From JAYQKL01 sp965243245 (lineage in GTDB: Bacteria; Pseudomonadota; Alphaproteobacteria; RS24), in NCBI GenBank assembly GCA_965243245.1, contig OZ251536.1:930001-994000 (forward strand): DNA of 64,000 bases. Direction: 5' to 3'. The position numbers and the translations under genes are program-made. Below the pieces are notes generated by a model. It saw only the letters and a list, made by a program, of their open reading frames with translations, ran no database searches and was not told the DNA's origin. Positions 37,777 through 46,834 of the stretch are shown in pieces. How positions within the stretch are numbered: the first letter of the stretch is position 1; each line of letters starts with the position of its first letter.

Positions 37777-39576
37777 TTAATCATCCATCTTCAAAGCAGA
37801 AATAAACGCATCTTGCGGAATATCAACCTTACCAAATTGGCGCATTTTTTTCTTGCCCTCTTTTTGCTTATCAAGAAGCTTGCGTTTACGCGAGGCATCA
37901 CCGCCATAGCATTTTGCCGTTACGTCTTTGCGCATTGCCGCAATCGTCTCGCGGGCAATCACCTTGCCACCAAGCGCGGCTTGAATCGGAATCTTGAATA
38001 AATGACGCGGAATAAGATCTTTCAAACGCTCACACATGGCGCGTCCGCGCATCTCAGCGCAACCGCGATGTACCACCGTAGATAACGCATCAACCGACGC
38101 GCCATTCACCAGAATCGACATTTTGACAAGATTGCCAGCTTCATAACCGCTGAGCGTGTAGTCAAAACTGGCATAACCTTTAGTGACGGACTTCAAGCGG
38201 TCATAAAAATCAAAAACAACCTCATTGAGTGGCAGAGCATATTCCAGCATCGCCCGCGAACCCGCATAACTCATATTAAGTTGACGCCCGCGCCTGTCTT
38301 CACATAATTTCAACACCGCGCCCATATAATCATCTGGCACCAAAATAGACGCTTTAATCCACGGCTCTTTTATCTGCTCGATTTTCACCACATCCGGCAT
38401 GTCAGCAGGATTATGCATTTCCCTCATACTGCCATCGCTCATATGCAGATGATAAACAACGCTGGGCGCCGTGGTGATAAGGTCAATGTCAAATTCGCGT
38501 TCAATCCGCTCACGGATGATTTCCAAGTGCAACAGCCCCAAAAAACCACAACGGAAACCAAAGCCTAAAGCGGCAGAGGTTTCCATTTCATATTCAAAAC
38601 TAGCATCATTCAGGCGGAGCTTTGCCATTGCATCTCGCAAATTCTCAAACGCCGAGCTATCAACCGGAAACAATCCGCAAAAAACCACCGGCTGGGCAGG
38701 CTTGAAACCAGAAAGAAACTCAGTGCAAGGCTTGCGGTCATCCGTAACCGTGTCACCTATGCGTGTATCGGCAACCTCTTTAATGGCACCCGTGAAATAA
38801 CCAATTTCACCCGGACCAAGACGGTCAACCGTGTCACGTTTGGGTCTGAACACACCGACTTGGTCTATTAAATAAGTCGCGCTGGTCGACATCATGCGAA
38901 TTTTCTGGCCCTTTTTCAGTTCGCCATGCATCACACGCACCAGCACCACAACGCCCAAATATGAATCATACCAACTATCCACCAGCATGGCCTGTAAGGG
39001 CTTATCTAACTGTCCCTCTGGCGGCGGTAATTGAGTGACAATTGCCTCCAATACATCGCTAATGCCAAATCCAGTTTTGGCAGAAATATCAACCGAGCCT
39101 GAGGTATCAAGCCCTATCACATCTTCGATCTGAACGCGCACACGCTCACAATCTGCGGCGGGCAAATCTACCTTGTTCAAAATGGGCACAATTTCATGGT
39201 CCACATCAATCGCCTGATACACATTGGCAAGCGTCTGAGCTTCCACGCCTTGCGAGGCGTCCACGACAAGCAGCGAGCCTTCACACGCGGCCAATGAACG
39301 GTTCACCTCATAGGCAAAATCCACATGCCCCGGCGTATCAATGAGATTAAGCTGATAGGTCTCGCCGTCTTGTGCCGTATAGTCAAGCCGCACGGTTTGA
39401 GCCTTAATCGTAATCCCGCGCTCACGCTCAATATCCATATTATCAAGCACCTGTTCCGACATTTCTCGTTCGGACAGACCCCCCGTCAATTGAATCAATC
39501 TGTCGGCAAGCGTTGATTTACCATGGTCAATATGGGCAATAATCGAAAAATTTCGAATTTTTGAAAGATCAGCCAT
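37777..39576 (-). CDS. lepA: Elongation factor 4
   Basis: Ribosome-associated GTPase, 599 residues. G motifs are AHIDHGKSTLADRL (P-loop), DTPGHVDF and NKVDLPAAD; the RNFSIIAHIDHGKST start is diagnostic. The LepA-specific C-terminal domain ends with KKMRQFGKVDIPQDAF. It is the last gene on the minus strand before tRNA-Ser and is 8 bases downstream of pheT, so probably part of the same unit. Confidence 0.98.
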   Translation of the reverse strand: MADLSKIRNFSIIAHIDHGKSTLADRLIQLTGGLSEREMSEQVLDNMDIERERGITIKAQTVRLDYTAQDGETYQLNLIDTPGHVDFAYEVNRSLAACEGSLLVVDASQGVEAQTLANVYQAIDVDHEIVPILNKVDLPAADCERVRVQIEDVIGLDTSGSVDISAKTGFGISDVLEAIVTQLPPPEGQLDKPLQAMLVDSWYDSYLGVVVLVRVMHGELKKGQKIRMMSTSATYLIDQVGVFRPKRDTVDRLGPGEIGYFTGAIKEVADTRIGDTVTDDRKPCTEFLSGFKPAQPVVFCGLFPVDSSAFENLRDAMAKLRLNDASFEYEMETSAALGFGFRCGFLGLLHLEIIRERIEREFDIDLITTAPSVVYHLHMSDGSMREMHNPADMPDVVKIEQIKEPWIKASILVPDDYMGAVLKLCEDRRGRQLNMSYAGSRAMLEYALPLNEVVFDFYDRLKSVTKGYASFDYTLSGYEAGNLVKMSILVNGASVDALSTVVHRGCAEMRGRAMCERLKDLIPRHLFKIPIQAALGGKVIARETIAAMRKDVTAKCYGGDASRKRKLLDKQKEGKKKMRQFGKVDIPQDAFISALKMDD

Positions 39577-39584
39577 CGTCGATA

Positions 39585-41996
39585 TTATCCGCGTAGCTTT
39601 CCGCCAGATACTTTTTCAACTGCCGTGATGATTGCTTTTGAAACGGCTGCAATTTCTTCATCGGTGAGCGTCGCATCAATCGGCTGGAGGGTCACCTCAA
39701 GCGCCAGCGATTTACGCCCTTGCGCCATATTAGCACCTTCAAAAGCATCAAACAACTTGACCTGTGTCACGAGTTTTTTATCTGCGCCGCGTGCCGCCTT
39801 TATCAAGCTAATCGCTTCAACCTTGCTATCAACTTCAAAGGCAAAATCACGGCGGATTGCCTGAAACTTAGGCAACGCAATCGCTGGTCTCGACTTTGTC
39901 GGCTTTTGCTTAGGCAGAGGCAAATTATCTGGAAAAATTTCAAACCCAACAAGCTGACATTTCAAGTCAAATGCTTTAAGAGTTGCCGGGTGCAACTCAC
40001 CAAAAATAGCCAAAGGGGTGCGCGGGTGGCGGCACAAAACACCCGAACGACCAGGGTGATACCAATCCGGTGCCGCACGCTGAAGCTGGAGGTTTTGCAC
40101 ATCAACCCCATAAGCCCCAAGCACAGCTTCTGCATCTGCTTTGGCATCAAAAACATTCACGGCCCGAGATTTGCCGCTCCAATGGCGCTCACCAGCATTG
40201 CCCTGACGAACACCCGAAACAACCATGCGTTGCTCACCCGGTTGACTGCCCGTAAATTCTTGTCCAAGCTCAAACAAAGAAAAATCAGCTTGCCCGCGAT
40301 CAAGATTGCGCCCCACAGCCATTAACAAACCCGGCAATAAGCTGGGGCGCATATACGACAATTCACTTGAAATCGGATTAGCAAGCTTTTGCCCATGACT
40401 GCCGCCGAAACGCAAAGCATGGGCTGGTGGAATAAACGACCATGTGACAGCTTCCACCATTGCGCGTGAAGCCAGCATACGCCGCGCAAGCCCCATACGC
40501 TTTTGCGATGTTGTCAAAATCGGACGCGCAACAGCATGAGGGCGCGCCAAAGCTACAGATGGAACATTATCAAGACCATAAATACGGATGACTTCTTCAA
40601 CTAAATCAGCCGTGCCCTCAATATCGGGACGCCAGCTTGGCGAGGTAACCAACAAAACACCCGTTTTGCCTTCATCCTTACCTTCAATGCTAAAACCAAG
40701 GCGGGTCAAAATATCCGTAATTTCAGCGATTGGCATCTCAACGCCCGTTAGCTGCTTGACGCGCATAGGGTCAAAATCAATCTGCTTTATACCCGCAGGC
40801 ATCACCCCCGCCACAGACGCTTTACCTGCTGTTCCGCCACAAATATCAAGCACCATTTGCGTTGCCAGATCTAATCCGCTTTCAACCGTTTGCGGGTCCA
40901 CCCCGCGTTCAAAACGATAACGCGCATCGCTTGCCAAATTATGACGGCGCCCCGCATGAGCAATAGCAATCGGCTCAAACCAAGCACTCTCTATCAAAAC
41001 ATCCGTGGTCGCCAAAGAAGAACCACTTGCCAGCCCTCCCATAATACCACCAAGCCCTAACACGCCAGCATCATCTGCAATCACACAATCTTCAGCCGTC
41101 AACACGTAAGTTTCTTCATCCAACGCCTTAAAGCTTTCGCCATCCTTGGCATCTCGCACCGTAATCCCACCGGTCAATTTTGCGAGGTCATAAACATGTA
41201 AAGGTCGGCCACGGTCATAGGAAATATAATTCGTAATATCAACAAGTGCATTAATCGTGTTAAGCCCAATCGCTTTTAGGCGATGTGCTAACCAGTCAGG
41301 GCTTGGCGCGTTTTTTATACCTCGCACAACGCGCCCCGCAAAAACAGCACAAGAGGCGGTAACCGTTTGAATACCAAGCCGGCTATCAGGCGAGCTGTCA
41401 AACGCTCCCTTAATGGCTTTGCTATTATCTTCTTTCATCATGCCAAGACCAGCCGCCGCCAGATCACGCGCAATGCCGCGCACCCCAAGACAATCAGGAC
41501 GGTTCGGCATAATAGCAATTGCAATGACCGGGTCAGTTTGTCCAAGTGCCTGCGCCGCAGGCGTTCCAAGCGCATGCTTACCGTCCACTTCAATAATGCC
41601 ATCCTGTGTGCCAGATAAACCAAGCTCAGCCGCCGAGCACATCATACCACAACTCTCGACACCTCGGATTTTAAGCTTTTTTAAAACCATGCCATTGGCC
41701 GGAATTATGGCCCCCTCATTGGCCAAAATACCGCGCAGACCAACCCGCGCATTCAGCGCACCGCAAACCAGCTCTTGCAAGCCAAGACCACTTTTAACAG
41801 TACAAATCTTCAGCTTATCAGCATTAGGATGCTGTTTTGTTTTGATGATTTCAGCCACCTCAAATCCTACAAACTGTGGCGCAAGATTAATAACATCTTC
41901 AACCTCCAGCCCAATAAGATTAAGCTTTTCGCAAATCTCCTCTAGCGAGGCTTTGGTTTCTAAATGGTCAAGCAGCCATGATAGAGTGAACTTCAT
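39585..41996 (-). CDS. pheT: Phenylalanine-tRNA ligase beta subunit
   Basis: 803 residues. The N-terminal tRNA-binding/EMAP-like domain (about 40-150) and B3/B4 editing domain (about 210-390, with RFERGVDPQTV) are present, as are B5 and a C-terminal ferredoxin-like anticodon-binding domain with KFQAIRRDFAF. Forms an alpha2-beta2 enzyme with PheS, whose stop codon is directly adjacent to this ATG. Confidence 0.98.
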   Translation of the reverse strand: MKFTLSWLLDHLETKASLEEICEKLNLIGLEVEDVINLAPQFVGFEVAEIIKTKQHPNADKLKICTVKSGLGLQELVCGALNARVGLRGILANEGAIIPANGMVLKKLKIRGVESCGMMCSAAELGLSGTQDGIIEVDGKHALGTPAAQALGQTDPVIAIAIMPNRPDCLGVRGIARDLAAAGLGMMKEDNSKAIKGAFDSSPDSRLGIQTVTASCAVFAGRVVRGIKNAPSPDWLAHRLKAIGLNTINALVDITNYISYDRGRPLHVYDLAKLTGGITVRDAKDGESFKALDEETYVLTAEDCVIADDAGVLGLGGIMGGLASGSSLATTDVLIESAWFEPIAIAHAGRRHNLASDARYRFERGVDPQTVESGLDLATQMVLDICGGTAGKASVAGVMPAGIKQIDFDPMRVKQLTGVEMPIAEITDILTRLGFSIEGKDEGKTGVLLVTSPSWRPDIEGTADLVEEVIRIYGLDNVPSVALARPHAVARPILTTSQKRMGLARRMLASRAMVEAVTWSFIPPAHALRFGGSHGQKLANPISSELSYMRPSLLPGLLMAVGRNLDRGQADFSLFELGQEFTGSQPGEQRMVVSGVRQGNAGERHWSGKSRAVNVFDAKADAEAVLGAYGVDVQNLQLQRAAPDWYHPGRSGVLCRHPRTPLAIFGELHPATLKAFDLKCQLVGFEIFPDNLPLPKQKPTKSRPAIALPKFQAIRRDFAFEVDSKVEAISLIKAARGADKKLVTQVKLFDAFEGANMAQGRKSLALEVTLQPIDATLTDEEIAAVSKAIITAVEKVSGGKLRG

Positions 41997-43091
41997 TTAA
42001 GCCCCCTCATCTTGAGAGACACCGCGCGCCAGCGTCGGTATATTCAAAGCAGAAAAGCCGTAATGTCTAAGCCAGCGTAAATCAGTATCAAAAAACGCCC
42101 GCAAATCCGGTATGCCATATTTCAACATAGCCAGACGGTCAACGCCCATACCAAAGGCAAAGCCCTGATAAATTTCTGCATCAAGCCCCGCATTCGCCAG
42201 TACCTTTGGATGCACCATGCCGCACCCCAGAATTTCCATCCATTCCTCGCCCGCCCCGATACGAAGCGCGCCACCCGCGCGTGAACATTGAACATCCACC
42301 TCCATGCTTGGCTCCGTAAACGGGAAATAACTCGGACGCAGCCGCAAAGTTACGCCGTCCACTTCAAAAAAGGCCGCCAGAAATTCTTCCAGCACCCATT
42401 TCAAATGCCCAAGATGCGTCGCCTTATCGACAACCAATCCCTCAACCTGATGAAACATCGGCGTATGTGTTTGATCACTATCACAGCGATAAGTGCGCCC
42501 CGGCGCAATAAAACGAAAAGGCGGGTCACCAGCCTCCATCGTCCGAATTTGCACAGGCGAGGTATGTGTACGCAATAAAACACGATTGCCGTCTTTATCT
42601 GGTTCAAAATAGAACGTGTCATGCATCTGGCGTGCAGGATGACTTTCGGGAATATTCAGGGCAGAAAAATTATAAAAATCAGTTTCCACATCCGGCCCTT
42701 GCGCCACGCAAAACCCCAGATCGGCAAAAATGGTAATAATCTCATCCATCACCTGTGAAACAGGATGAATACGCCCCATCTCATGTAACTGTTGCGCCGT
42801 AGGCTGAGTGATATCCACTGTTTCAGTTGCCAGACGCGTATTGAGAACTTCCAATTCCAGAACCACTCTCTGCGCTTCAATGGCGGCTGTCACGCGGGTT
42901 TTCAACCCGTTAATTTTTGGTCCCTGCTCTTGGCGTTCCTCATTCGACATGCCACCAAGCGTTTTAAGCAGAGCTGAAACAGAACCCTTTTTACCCAAAA
43001 CAGATACGCGCAACTCTTCTAAGGCAGGTGCGTGGGTGACAGCTTCAAGAGCTGCCAAAATATCATTTTCAAGAGCGTCCAGATCAGCCAT
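41997..43091 (-). CDS. pheS: Phenylalanine-tRNA ligase alpha subunit
   Basis: 364 residues from the ATG at 43091, chosen because MADLDALENDILAAL begins the coiled-coil tRNA-binding domain; a longer open frame to 43202 runs over rplT. The class II catalytic motifs are visible: motif 2 RTHTSPVQIRTM...FRFIAPGRTYR, and motif 3 GFAFGMGVDRLAMLKYGIPD. It is 16 bases downstream of rplT in the infC-rpmI-rplT-pheST order. Confidence 0.97.
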   Translation of the reverse strand: MADLDALENDILAALEAVTHAPALEELRVSVLGKKGSVSALLKTLGGMSNEERQEQGPKINGLKTRVTAAIEAQRVVLELEVLNTRLATETVDITQPTAQQLHEMGRIHPVSQVMDEIITIFADLGFCVAQGPDVETDFYNFSALNIPESHPARQMHDTFYFEPDKDGNRVLLRTHTSPVQIRTMEAGDPPFRFIAPGRTYRCDSDQTHTPMFHQVEGLVVDKATHLGHLKWVLEEFLAAFFEVDGVTLRLRPSYFPFTEPSMEVDVQCSRAGGALRIGAGEEWMEILGCGMVHPKVLANAGLDAEIYQGFAFGMGVDRLAMLKYGIPDLRAFFDTDLRWLRHYGFSALNIPTLARGVSQDEGA

Positions 43092-43107
43092 GTGATACGG
43101 GCTTTCC

Positions 43108-43464
43108 TTAGTTAAGAGCACCGCGCGCCTGTTCAACCAACGCCTCGAATGCGAGCGGCTCATGCACAGCCAAATCAGCCAGTACTTTGCGGTCGATCTC
43201 AACCCCGGACTTCGTTAAGCCGTCAACGAGACGTCCATAAGTTAGCCCATGGCTACGCGATGCCGCATTGATACGTTGAATCCACAAAGAGCGAAAATTG
43301 CGCTTGCGCGTGCGCCGGTCACGATAGGCATATTGACCTGCCTTTGTGACAGCTTGCTTGGCAATTTTGATTGTACTTTTGCGCCGCCCATAATAGCCCT
43401 TGGCTTTTGCCAATAGTTTTTTGTGACGGGCATGTGATGTGACACCGCGTTTTACACGTGACAT
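43108..43464 (-). CDS. rplT: 50S ribosomal protein L20
   Basis: 118 residues, essential for early large-subunit assembly. MSRVKRGVTSHARHKKLLAK and YGRRKSTIKIAKQAV are characteristic, as is the C-terminal LADLAVHEPLAFEALVEQA. In many bacteria L20 also represses the rpmI-rplT unit by binding its mRNA leader; the leader here holds 14-bp repeats and shows no obvious pseudoknot by eye. Confidence 0.98.
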   Translation of the reverse strand: MSRVKRGVTSHARHKKLLAKAKGYYGRRKSTIKIAKQAVTKAGQYAYRDRRTRKRNFRSLWIQRINAASRSHGLTYGRLVDGLTKSGVEIDRKVLADLAVHEPLAFEALVEQARGALN

Positions 43465-43476
43465 GATAAATTCTCC

Positions 43477-43674
43477 TTAACCGTAGGGTAAAAACTTCTT
43501 CACAACTTTCGCATCAGCACGCGACATAATGTCGCCGCCGCGCAAATTGCGAATCTGTTTACTGGAACGTTTAATCATGCCATGGCGTTTGCCAGCATTG
43601 CCGAACTTAACCTTACCTGAGGCGGTCAGCTTAAACCGCTTTTTGGCTCCACTTTTGGTTTTCATTTTGGGCAT
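43477..43674 (-). CDS. rpmI: 50S ribosomal protein L35
   Basis: 65 residues, MPKMKTKSGAKKRFKLTASG, the standard L35 start, with the conserved KRHGMIKRS and ending AKVVKKFLPYG. Located 12 bases before rplT. It follows infC by 198 bases, a gap with four 14-bp repeats. Confidence 0.98.
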   Translation of the reverse strand: MPKMKTKSGAKKRFKLTASGKVKFGNAGKRHGMIKRSSKQIRNLRGGDIMSRADAKVVKKFLPYG

Positions 43675-43693
43675 TTTGCTCTCCTATCTGCGA

Positions 43694-43749
43694 TTTTCCA
43701 CCTAAGCTTTTCCACCTAAGCTTTTCCACCTAAGCTTTTCCACCTAAGC
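43694..43749. repeat. Four 14-bp tandem repeats upstream of rpmI
   Basis: Four identical units TTTTCCACCTAAGC occupy 43694-43749 in the leader of rpmI-rplT. On the coding (minus) strand they read GCTTAGGTGGAAAA, with an AGGTGG that resembles a ribosome binding site but is not placed before a start codon. The period equals that of the def and ffs-dnaX repeats, though the unit sequence differs. Confidence 0.92.
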
Positions 43750-43872
43750 GATGAAAAGAGATGAAAAAAGAGTTTGCATTTCGGATCAACATGGCAGCCC
43801 TTTGGCCAGCCAATCCCGTACAAACTCTGCCTTATACGCCAATCTTGATGTTTTGCAAGCGTTTTACAAAAG

Positions 43873-44409
43873 CTACTTAGGCGCCAGTACCATAATCATC
43901 TGGCGTCCCTCCATTTTAGGAACAGCTTCAACCTTAGCACTTGCCTCAAACTGGTCGCGCACACGATGCAAAAGGTTAAGACCTAATTCTTGATGCGCCA
44001 TCTCACGACCACGAAACCGCATCGTTACCTTAATTTTATCGCCCGCTTGGATGAATTTTTCAACACTGCGCATTTTAACATCATAATCATGCGTATCAAT
44101 ATTCGGACGTAATTTGATCTCTTTAACATCAACGACTTTTTGCTTTTTGCGCGCTTCGCTGGCTTTTTTCTGGTTTTGATATTTCAGCTTCCCATAATCG
44201 AGAATTTTACAGACAGGCGGGCTGGCATTAGGCGACACTTCGACAAGGTCAAGCCCTATATCAGCCGCCATGTCGAGGGCATCTGAAATAGGAACAACAC
44301 CTTGTTTTGTACCTTCGGAATCAATCAACATGACTTCTTGGTTGGTAATCATGTCATTCACACGCGGCCCTTCTCGGGACGGTTGAGCTGGTAGAGGTCT
44401 GCGGGCTAT
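43873..44409 (-). CDS. infC: Translation initiation factor IF-3, ATA start codon
   Basis: IF-3 checks the start codon and keeps the 30S subunit free. An ATG at 44361 gives MNDMITNQEVMLIDSEG, but the frame stays open upstream and encodes the residues ARRPLPAQPSREGPRV, the usual alphaproteobacterial IF-3 N-terminus. No ATG, GTG or TTG heads that stretch. The codon at its head is ATA (44409), 8 bases after an AGGAG sequence. Rare starts in infC (ATT in E. coli) are known to give self-control by IF-3, so this is the preferred start, giving 178 residues. The N domain (about 20-90) and C domain (about 100-178, RFRGREMAHQELG) are complete. Confidence 0.93.
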   Translation of the reverse strand: MARRPLPAQPSREGPRVNDMITNQEVMLIDSEGTKQGVVPISDALDMAADIGLDLVEVSPNASPPVCKILDYGKLKYQNQKKASEARKKQKVVDVKEIKLRPNIDTHDYDVKMRSVEKFIQAGDKIKVTMRFRGREMAHQELGLNLLHRVRDQFEASAKVEAVPKMEGRQMIMVLAPK

Positions 44410-44470
44410 TTGTCTGTCTCCTGTAAAATTAATACCTTCGGTGAAAGGTTTAGGCTACCTTGCGCGTAAG

Positions 44471-44848
44471 TCAATCCCTGACGTGTTTTTTGAGCTCAAA
44501 AATATACCAATCAGGGCGCGGCCAAATCAGCCATTTCAGCCAAATGCAACGCGGCTTTGAGCCCTGATAAGCACAATGATAAACCCTATCAAAATGACGC
44601 CATGACGCACGCCGTAGCATCGCTAGCAGCCCCGCCATGCCCATGCGATCAAAAACCCATATCTCATCAGCATCAACGCCATCGACATTTTGCCCCCCAT
44701 CCACCAGCACAGTGATCGATTGGTCAGGGTGTTGACCGCGCATGGCAATGAGTAATTCTTTAAGAGATATCTCAGAAAGACCAAGCACAATTAACCATAA
44801 CCCACCGCGCTCTTTTAGACGACGGGAATGAGACTTAACCCGCGCCAT
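44471..44848 (-). CDS. Hypothetical protein downstream of a glycosyltransferase
   Basis: A 125-residue protein starting MARVKSHSRRLKERGGLWLI. I do not recognise a family. It is Trp-rich toward the end (CIWLKWLIWPRPDWYIF). The arrangement of two short beta-alpha-like segments (LWLIVLGLSEISLKELLIAM, ITVLVDGGQNVDG) could be part of a Rossmann-like fold. The start overlaps the end of the upstream glycosyltransferase by 14 bases on the same strand, so it is probably translated with it and may serve in the same cell-surface pathway. The open frame can be extended to 44941, but that covers the glycosyltransferase. Confidence 0.65.
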   Translation of the reverse strand: MARVKSHSRRLKERGGLWLIVLGLSEISLKELLIAMRGQHPDQSITVLVDGGQNVDGVDADEIWVFDRMGMAGLLAMLRRASWRHFDRVYHCAYQGSKPRCIWLKWLIWPRPDWYIFELKKHVRD

Positions 44849-46028
44849 GAATCTCAATAACCGATTGATATATTTGAAGAGTCTGAGAGCACATGTGCGC
44901 CAGTGTAAAGTTATCAGCAACATAATCACGCGCCATAGCACCCATAGCAGAGCGTTGTGTGACCGAGCTATTCATGGCTTCACCAAGTGCGCGAGCAAGT
45001 GCCAAAGCATCATTGGGCGTCACCCGCCAACCTTGCTTCATACCCTCAGAGGTCATGCGTACCGTCTCCCTAAAACCGCCCGCATCTGCCGCAATGACAG
45101 GAACACCCGCCGCTTGGGCCTCAATGGCTGTGCGCCCAAACGGCTCTGGTCGGCGAGACGGCAACACCACAAAATCACCCGCCGCATAAACCTGTAGCAT
45201 ATTAGTCACATGACCGACAAAAACTATCTGCCCCGTCAAGCCTTGTTCCGTAATCATACTTTCGAGCTTCTTGCGATACTTCGCACGCCCCTGATCATCG
45301 CCGATAAAAATTAATTTCACACGCGCTCGTGGGAAATCTTTAAGCAACTGCCCAAAAGCTTCAAGCGCGAGGTCCTGCCCCTTCCAAGCCGTTAAGCGAG
45401 CAGGACACAAAAACACAGTATGCTTATCATCAACCTGCCAACCAGCACGGGTGGCTTTGATGCTTTTGGCATCAAAAAGGTTTGGGTCAAACAAAGAGGT
45501 ATCACAGCCGCGGGGGACAATATGAATTTTTGACGGGTTCGTCTGATGAACAGTCGCAATTTGCTCGGCTGTAAACTGCGAATTAGCAATGACAGCCGTG
45601 CCACGCGTCATAATCGAGTTATAAAAAACTTTCAATCTAGGTGCTGTAGGCACCTTGCTGTGATATGTCGTCACAAAAGGAATCCCAAGTTGTTTAGCCG
45701 CATAATAGGCAGACCAAGCCGGTGCTCTTGAGCGTGCATGAATAAGGTCGACATTCATGGCATGGCAAAGTTTCTTCAATCGCCCGATATTTTGAACCAT
45801 AATGAACGGGTTTTTAGAGGCAACCGGCAAATGGAAAACCTCGCCTCCGGCGGCGATAATTTTACTTTCAAGACGCCCGCCTTGTGTCACCACATATGAC
45901 CAGCCTCCAGCTTTTGCCAGTGCGCGCGTGATTTCAAGCGTTGCCATCTCTGCGCCGCCGCCATCAAGCCGCGGAATAATTTGCAGAACCCGCAAGGGTG
46001 TGGCAGGAATAAAATCAGACTTTACCAT
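44835..46028 (-). CDS. Family 4 glycosyltransferase
   Basis: A GT-B retaining glycosyltransferase of 397 residues. The N-terminal domain begins LRVLQIIPRLDGGGAEMATLE. The C-terminal nucleotide-sugar domain has VFLCPARLTAWKGQDLALEA and the GT4 motif RPEPFGRTAIEAQAAGVPVI (acidic E-x7-E pair). It probably adds a sugar to a surface polysaccharide or lipopolysaccharide core on the cytosolic face; donor and acceptor are not known. It is divergent from the hydrolase gene at 46046. Confidence 0.92.
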   Translation of the reverse strand: MVKSDFIPATPLRVLQIIPRLDGGGAEMATLEITRALAKAGGWSYVVTQGGRLESKIIAAGGEVFHLPVASKNPFIMVQNIGRLKKLCHAMNVDLIHARSRAPAWSAYYAAKQLGIPFVTTYHSKVPTAPRLKVFYNSIMTRGTAVIANSQFTAEQIATVHQTNPSKIHIVPRGCDTSLFDPNLFDAKSIKATRAGWQVDDKHTVFLCPARLTAWKGQDLALEAFGQLLKDFPRARVKLIFIGDDQGRAKYRKKLESMITEQGLTGQIVFVGHVTNMLQVYAAGDFVVLPSRRPEPFGRTAIEAQAAGVPVIAADAGGFRETVRMTSEGMKQGWRVTPNDALALARALGEAMNSSVTQRSAMGAMARDYVADNFTLAHMCSQTLQIYQSVIEIHGAG

Positions 46029-46045
46029 ATGCTTTTTATAAAAGG

Positions 46046-46834
46046 GTGATGATGAAAATGCCAGTAAAGATATCTTATTTAGCCTATCAAGGTGAGAAAA
46101 TCGCTTATCACCAACAACAGGGACAATCTATAAAACCAGAGCCCACAAAACCGGGACTTGTGTTCCTTGGTGGTTTTAGATCCGATATGATGGGCAGTAA
46201 AGCTCAAGCACTGGCAGATTACGCTGATGGCGCAAAACTCAATTATTTAAGATTTGATTATTTTGGGCATGGGCAATCAAGCGGCGATTTTTTGCACGGT
46301 ACAATGAGCCATTGGCGACAAGAAGTTCTACATGTTTTAAACACTTTAACGAAGGGTTCACTGATACTTGTTGGGTCTAGCTTTGGCGGATGGTTATCGA
46401 CTTTGATGGCCACTCAGCTCAAGGATAGAATTAAGGGATTGGTTTTAATCGCCCCTGCAATTGATATGACAGAACGCCTTATGTGGCAGACCTTTGACGA
46501 AGATATGCGGGCGCAACTTATGCAGGACGGCATTATCTACACGCCTTCAGATTATGACGCACAAGGCTATCCTGTCACCCGTGACTTGATTGAAGATGGG
46601 CGGGGTCATTTAATACTTGACCAAAAAATTGAGTTTGACGGGCGCGTGCGCATTTTACACGGACAACAAGATAAGTCTGTGCCGTGGCAATTATCGCTTG
46701 AGATTGCAGAGAAAATAACCAGTACGGATATTGATATTCATTATGTTAAAAATGGCGACCATAGTCTTTCAACGCCTGAAAACCTTACCCTTTTATGCCG
46801 CACAGTGGACGCGCTCTATAAATCGCTTTCCTGA
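46046..46834 (+). CDS. Alpha/beta hydrolase
   Basis: 262 residues with the alpha/beta-hydrolase fold. The nucleophile elbow GSSFGG, the acid region (GQQDKSVP, with Asp) and the terminal His (NGDHSLS) give the full triad. The oxyanion stretch is VFLGGFRSDMMGSKAQAL. This is the BAAT/ABHD10-like esterase or thioesterase type often seen in alphaproteobacteria. Several in-frame ATGs (46046, 46049, 46055) follow AAAGGGTG. Its 3' end overlaps the convergent epimerase gene by 19 bases. Confidence 0.88.
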   Translation: MMMKMPVKISYLAYQGEKIAYHQQQGQSIKPEPTKPGLVFLGGFRSDMMGSKAQALADYADGAKLNYLRFDYFGHGQSSGDFLHGTMSHWRQEVLHVLNTLTKGSLILVGSSFGGWLSTLMATQLKDRIKGLVLIAPAIDMTERLMWQTFDEDMRAQLMQDGIIYTPSDYDAQGYPVTRDLIEDGRGHLILDQKIEFDGRVRILHGQQDKSVPWQLSLEIAEKITSTDIDIHYVKNGDHSLSTPENLTLLCRTVDALYKSLS

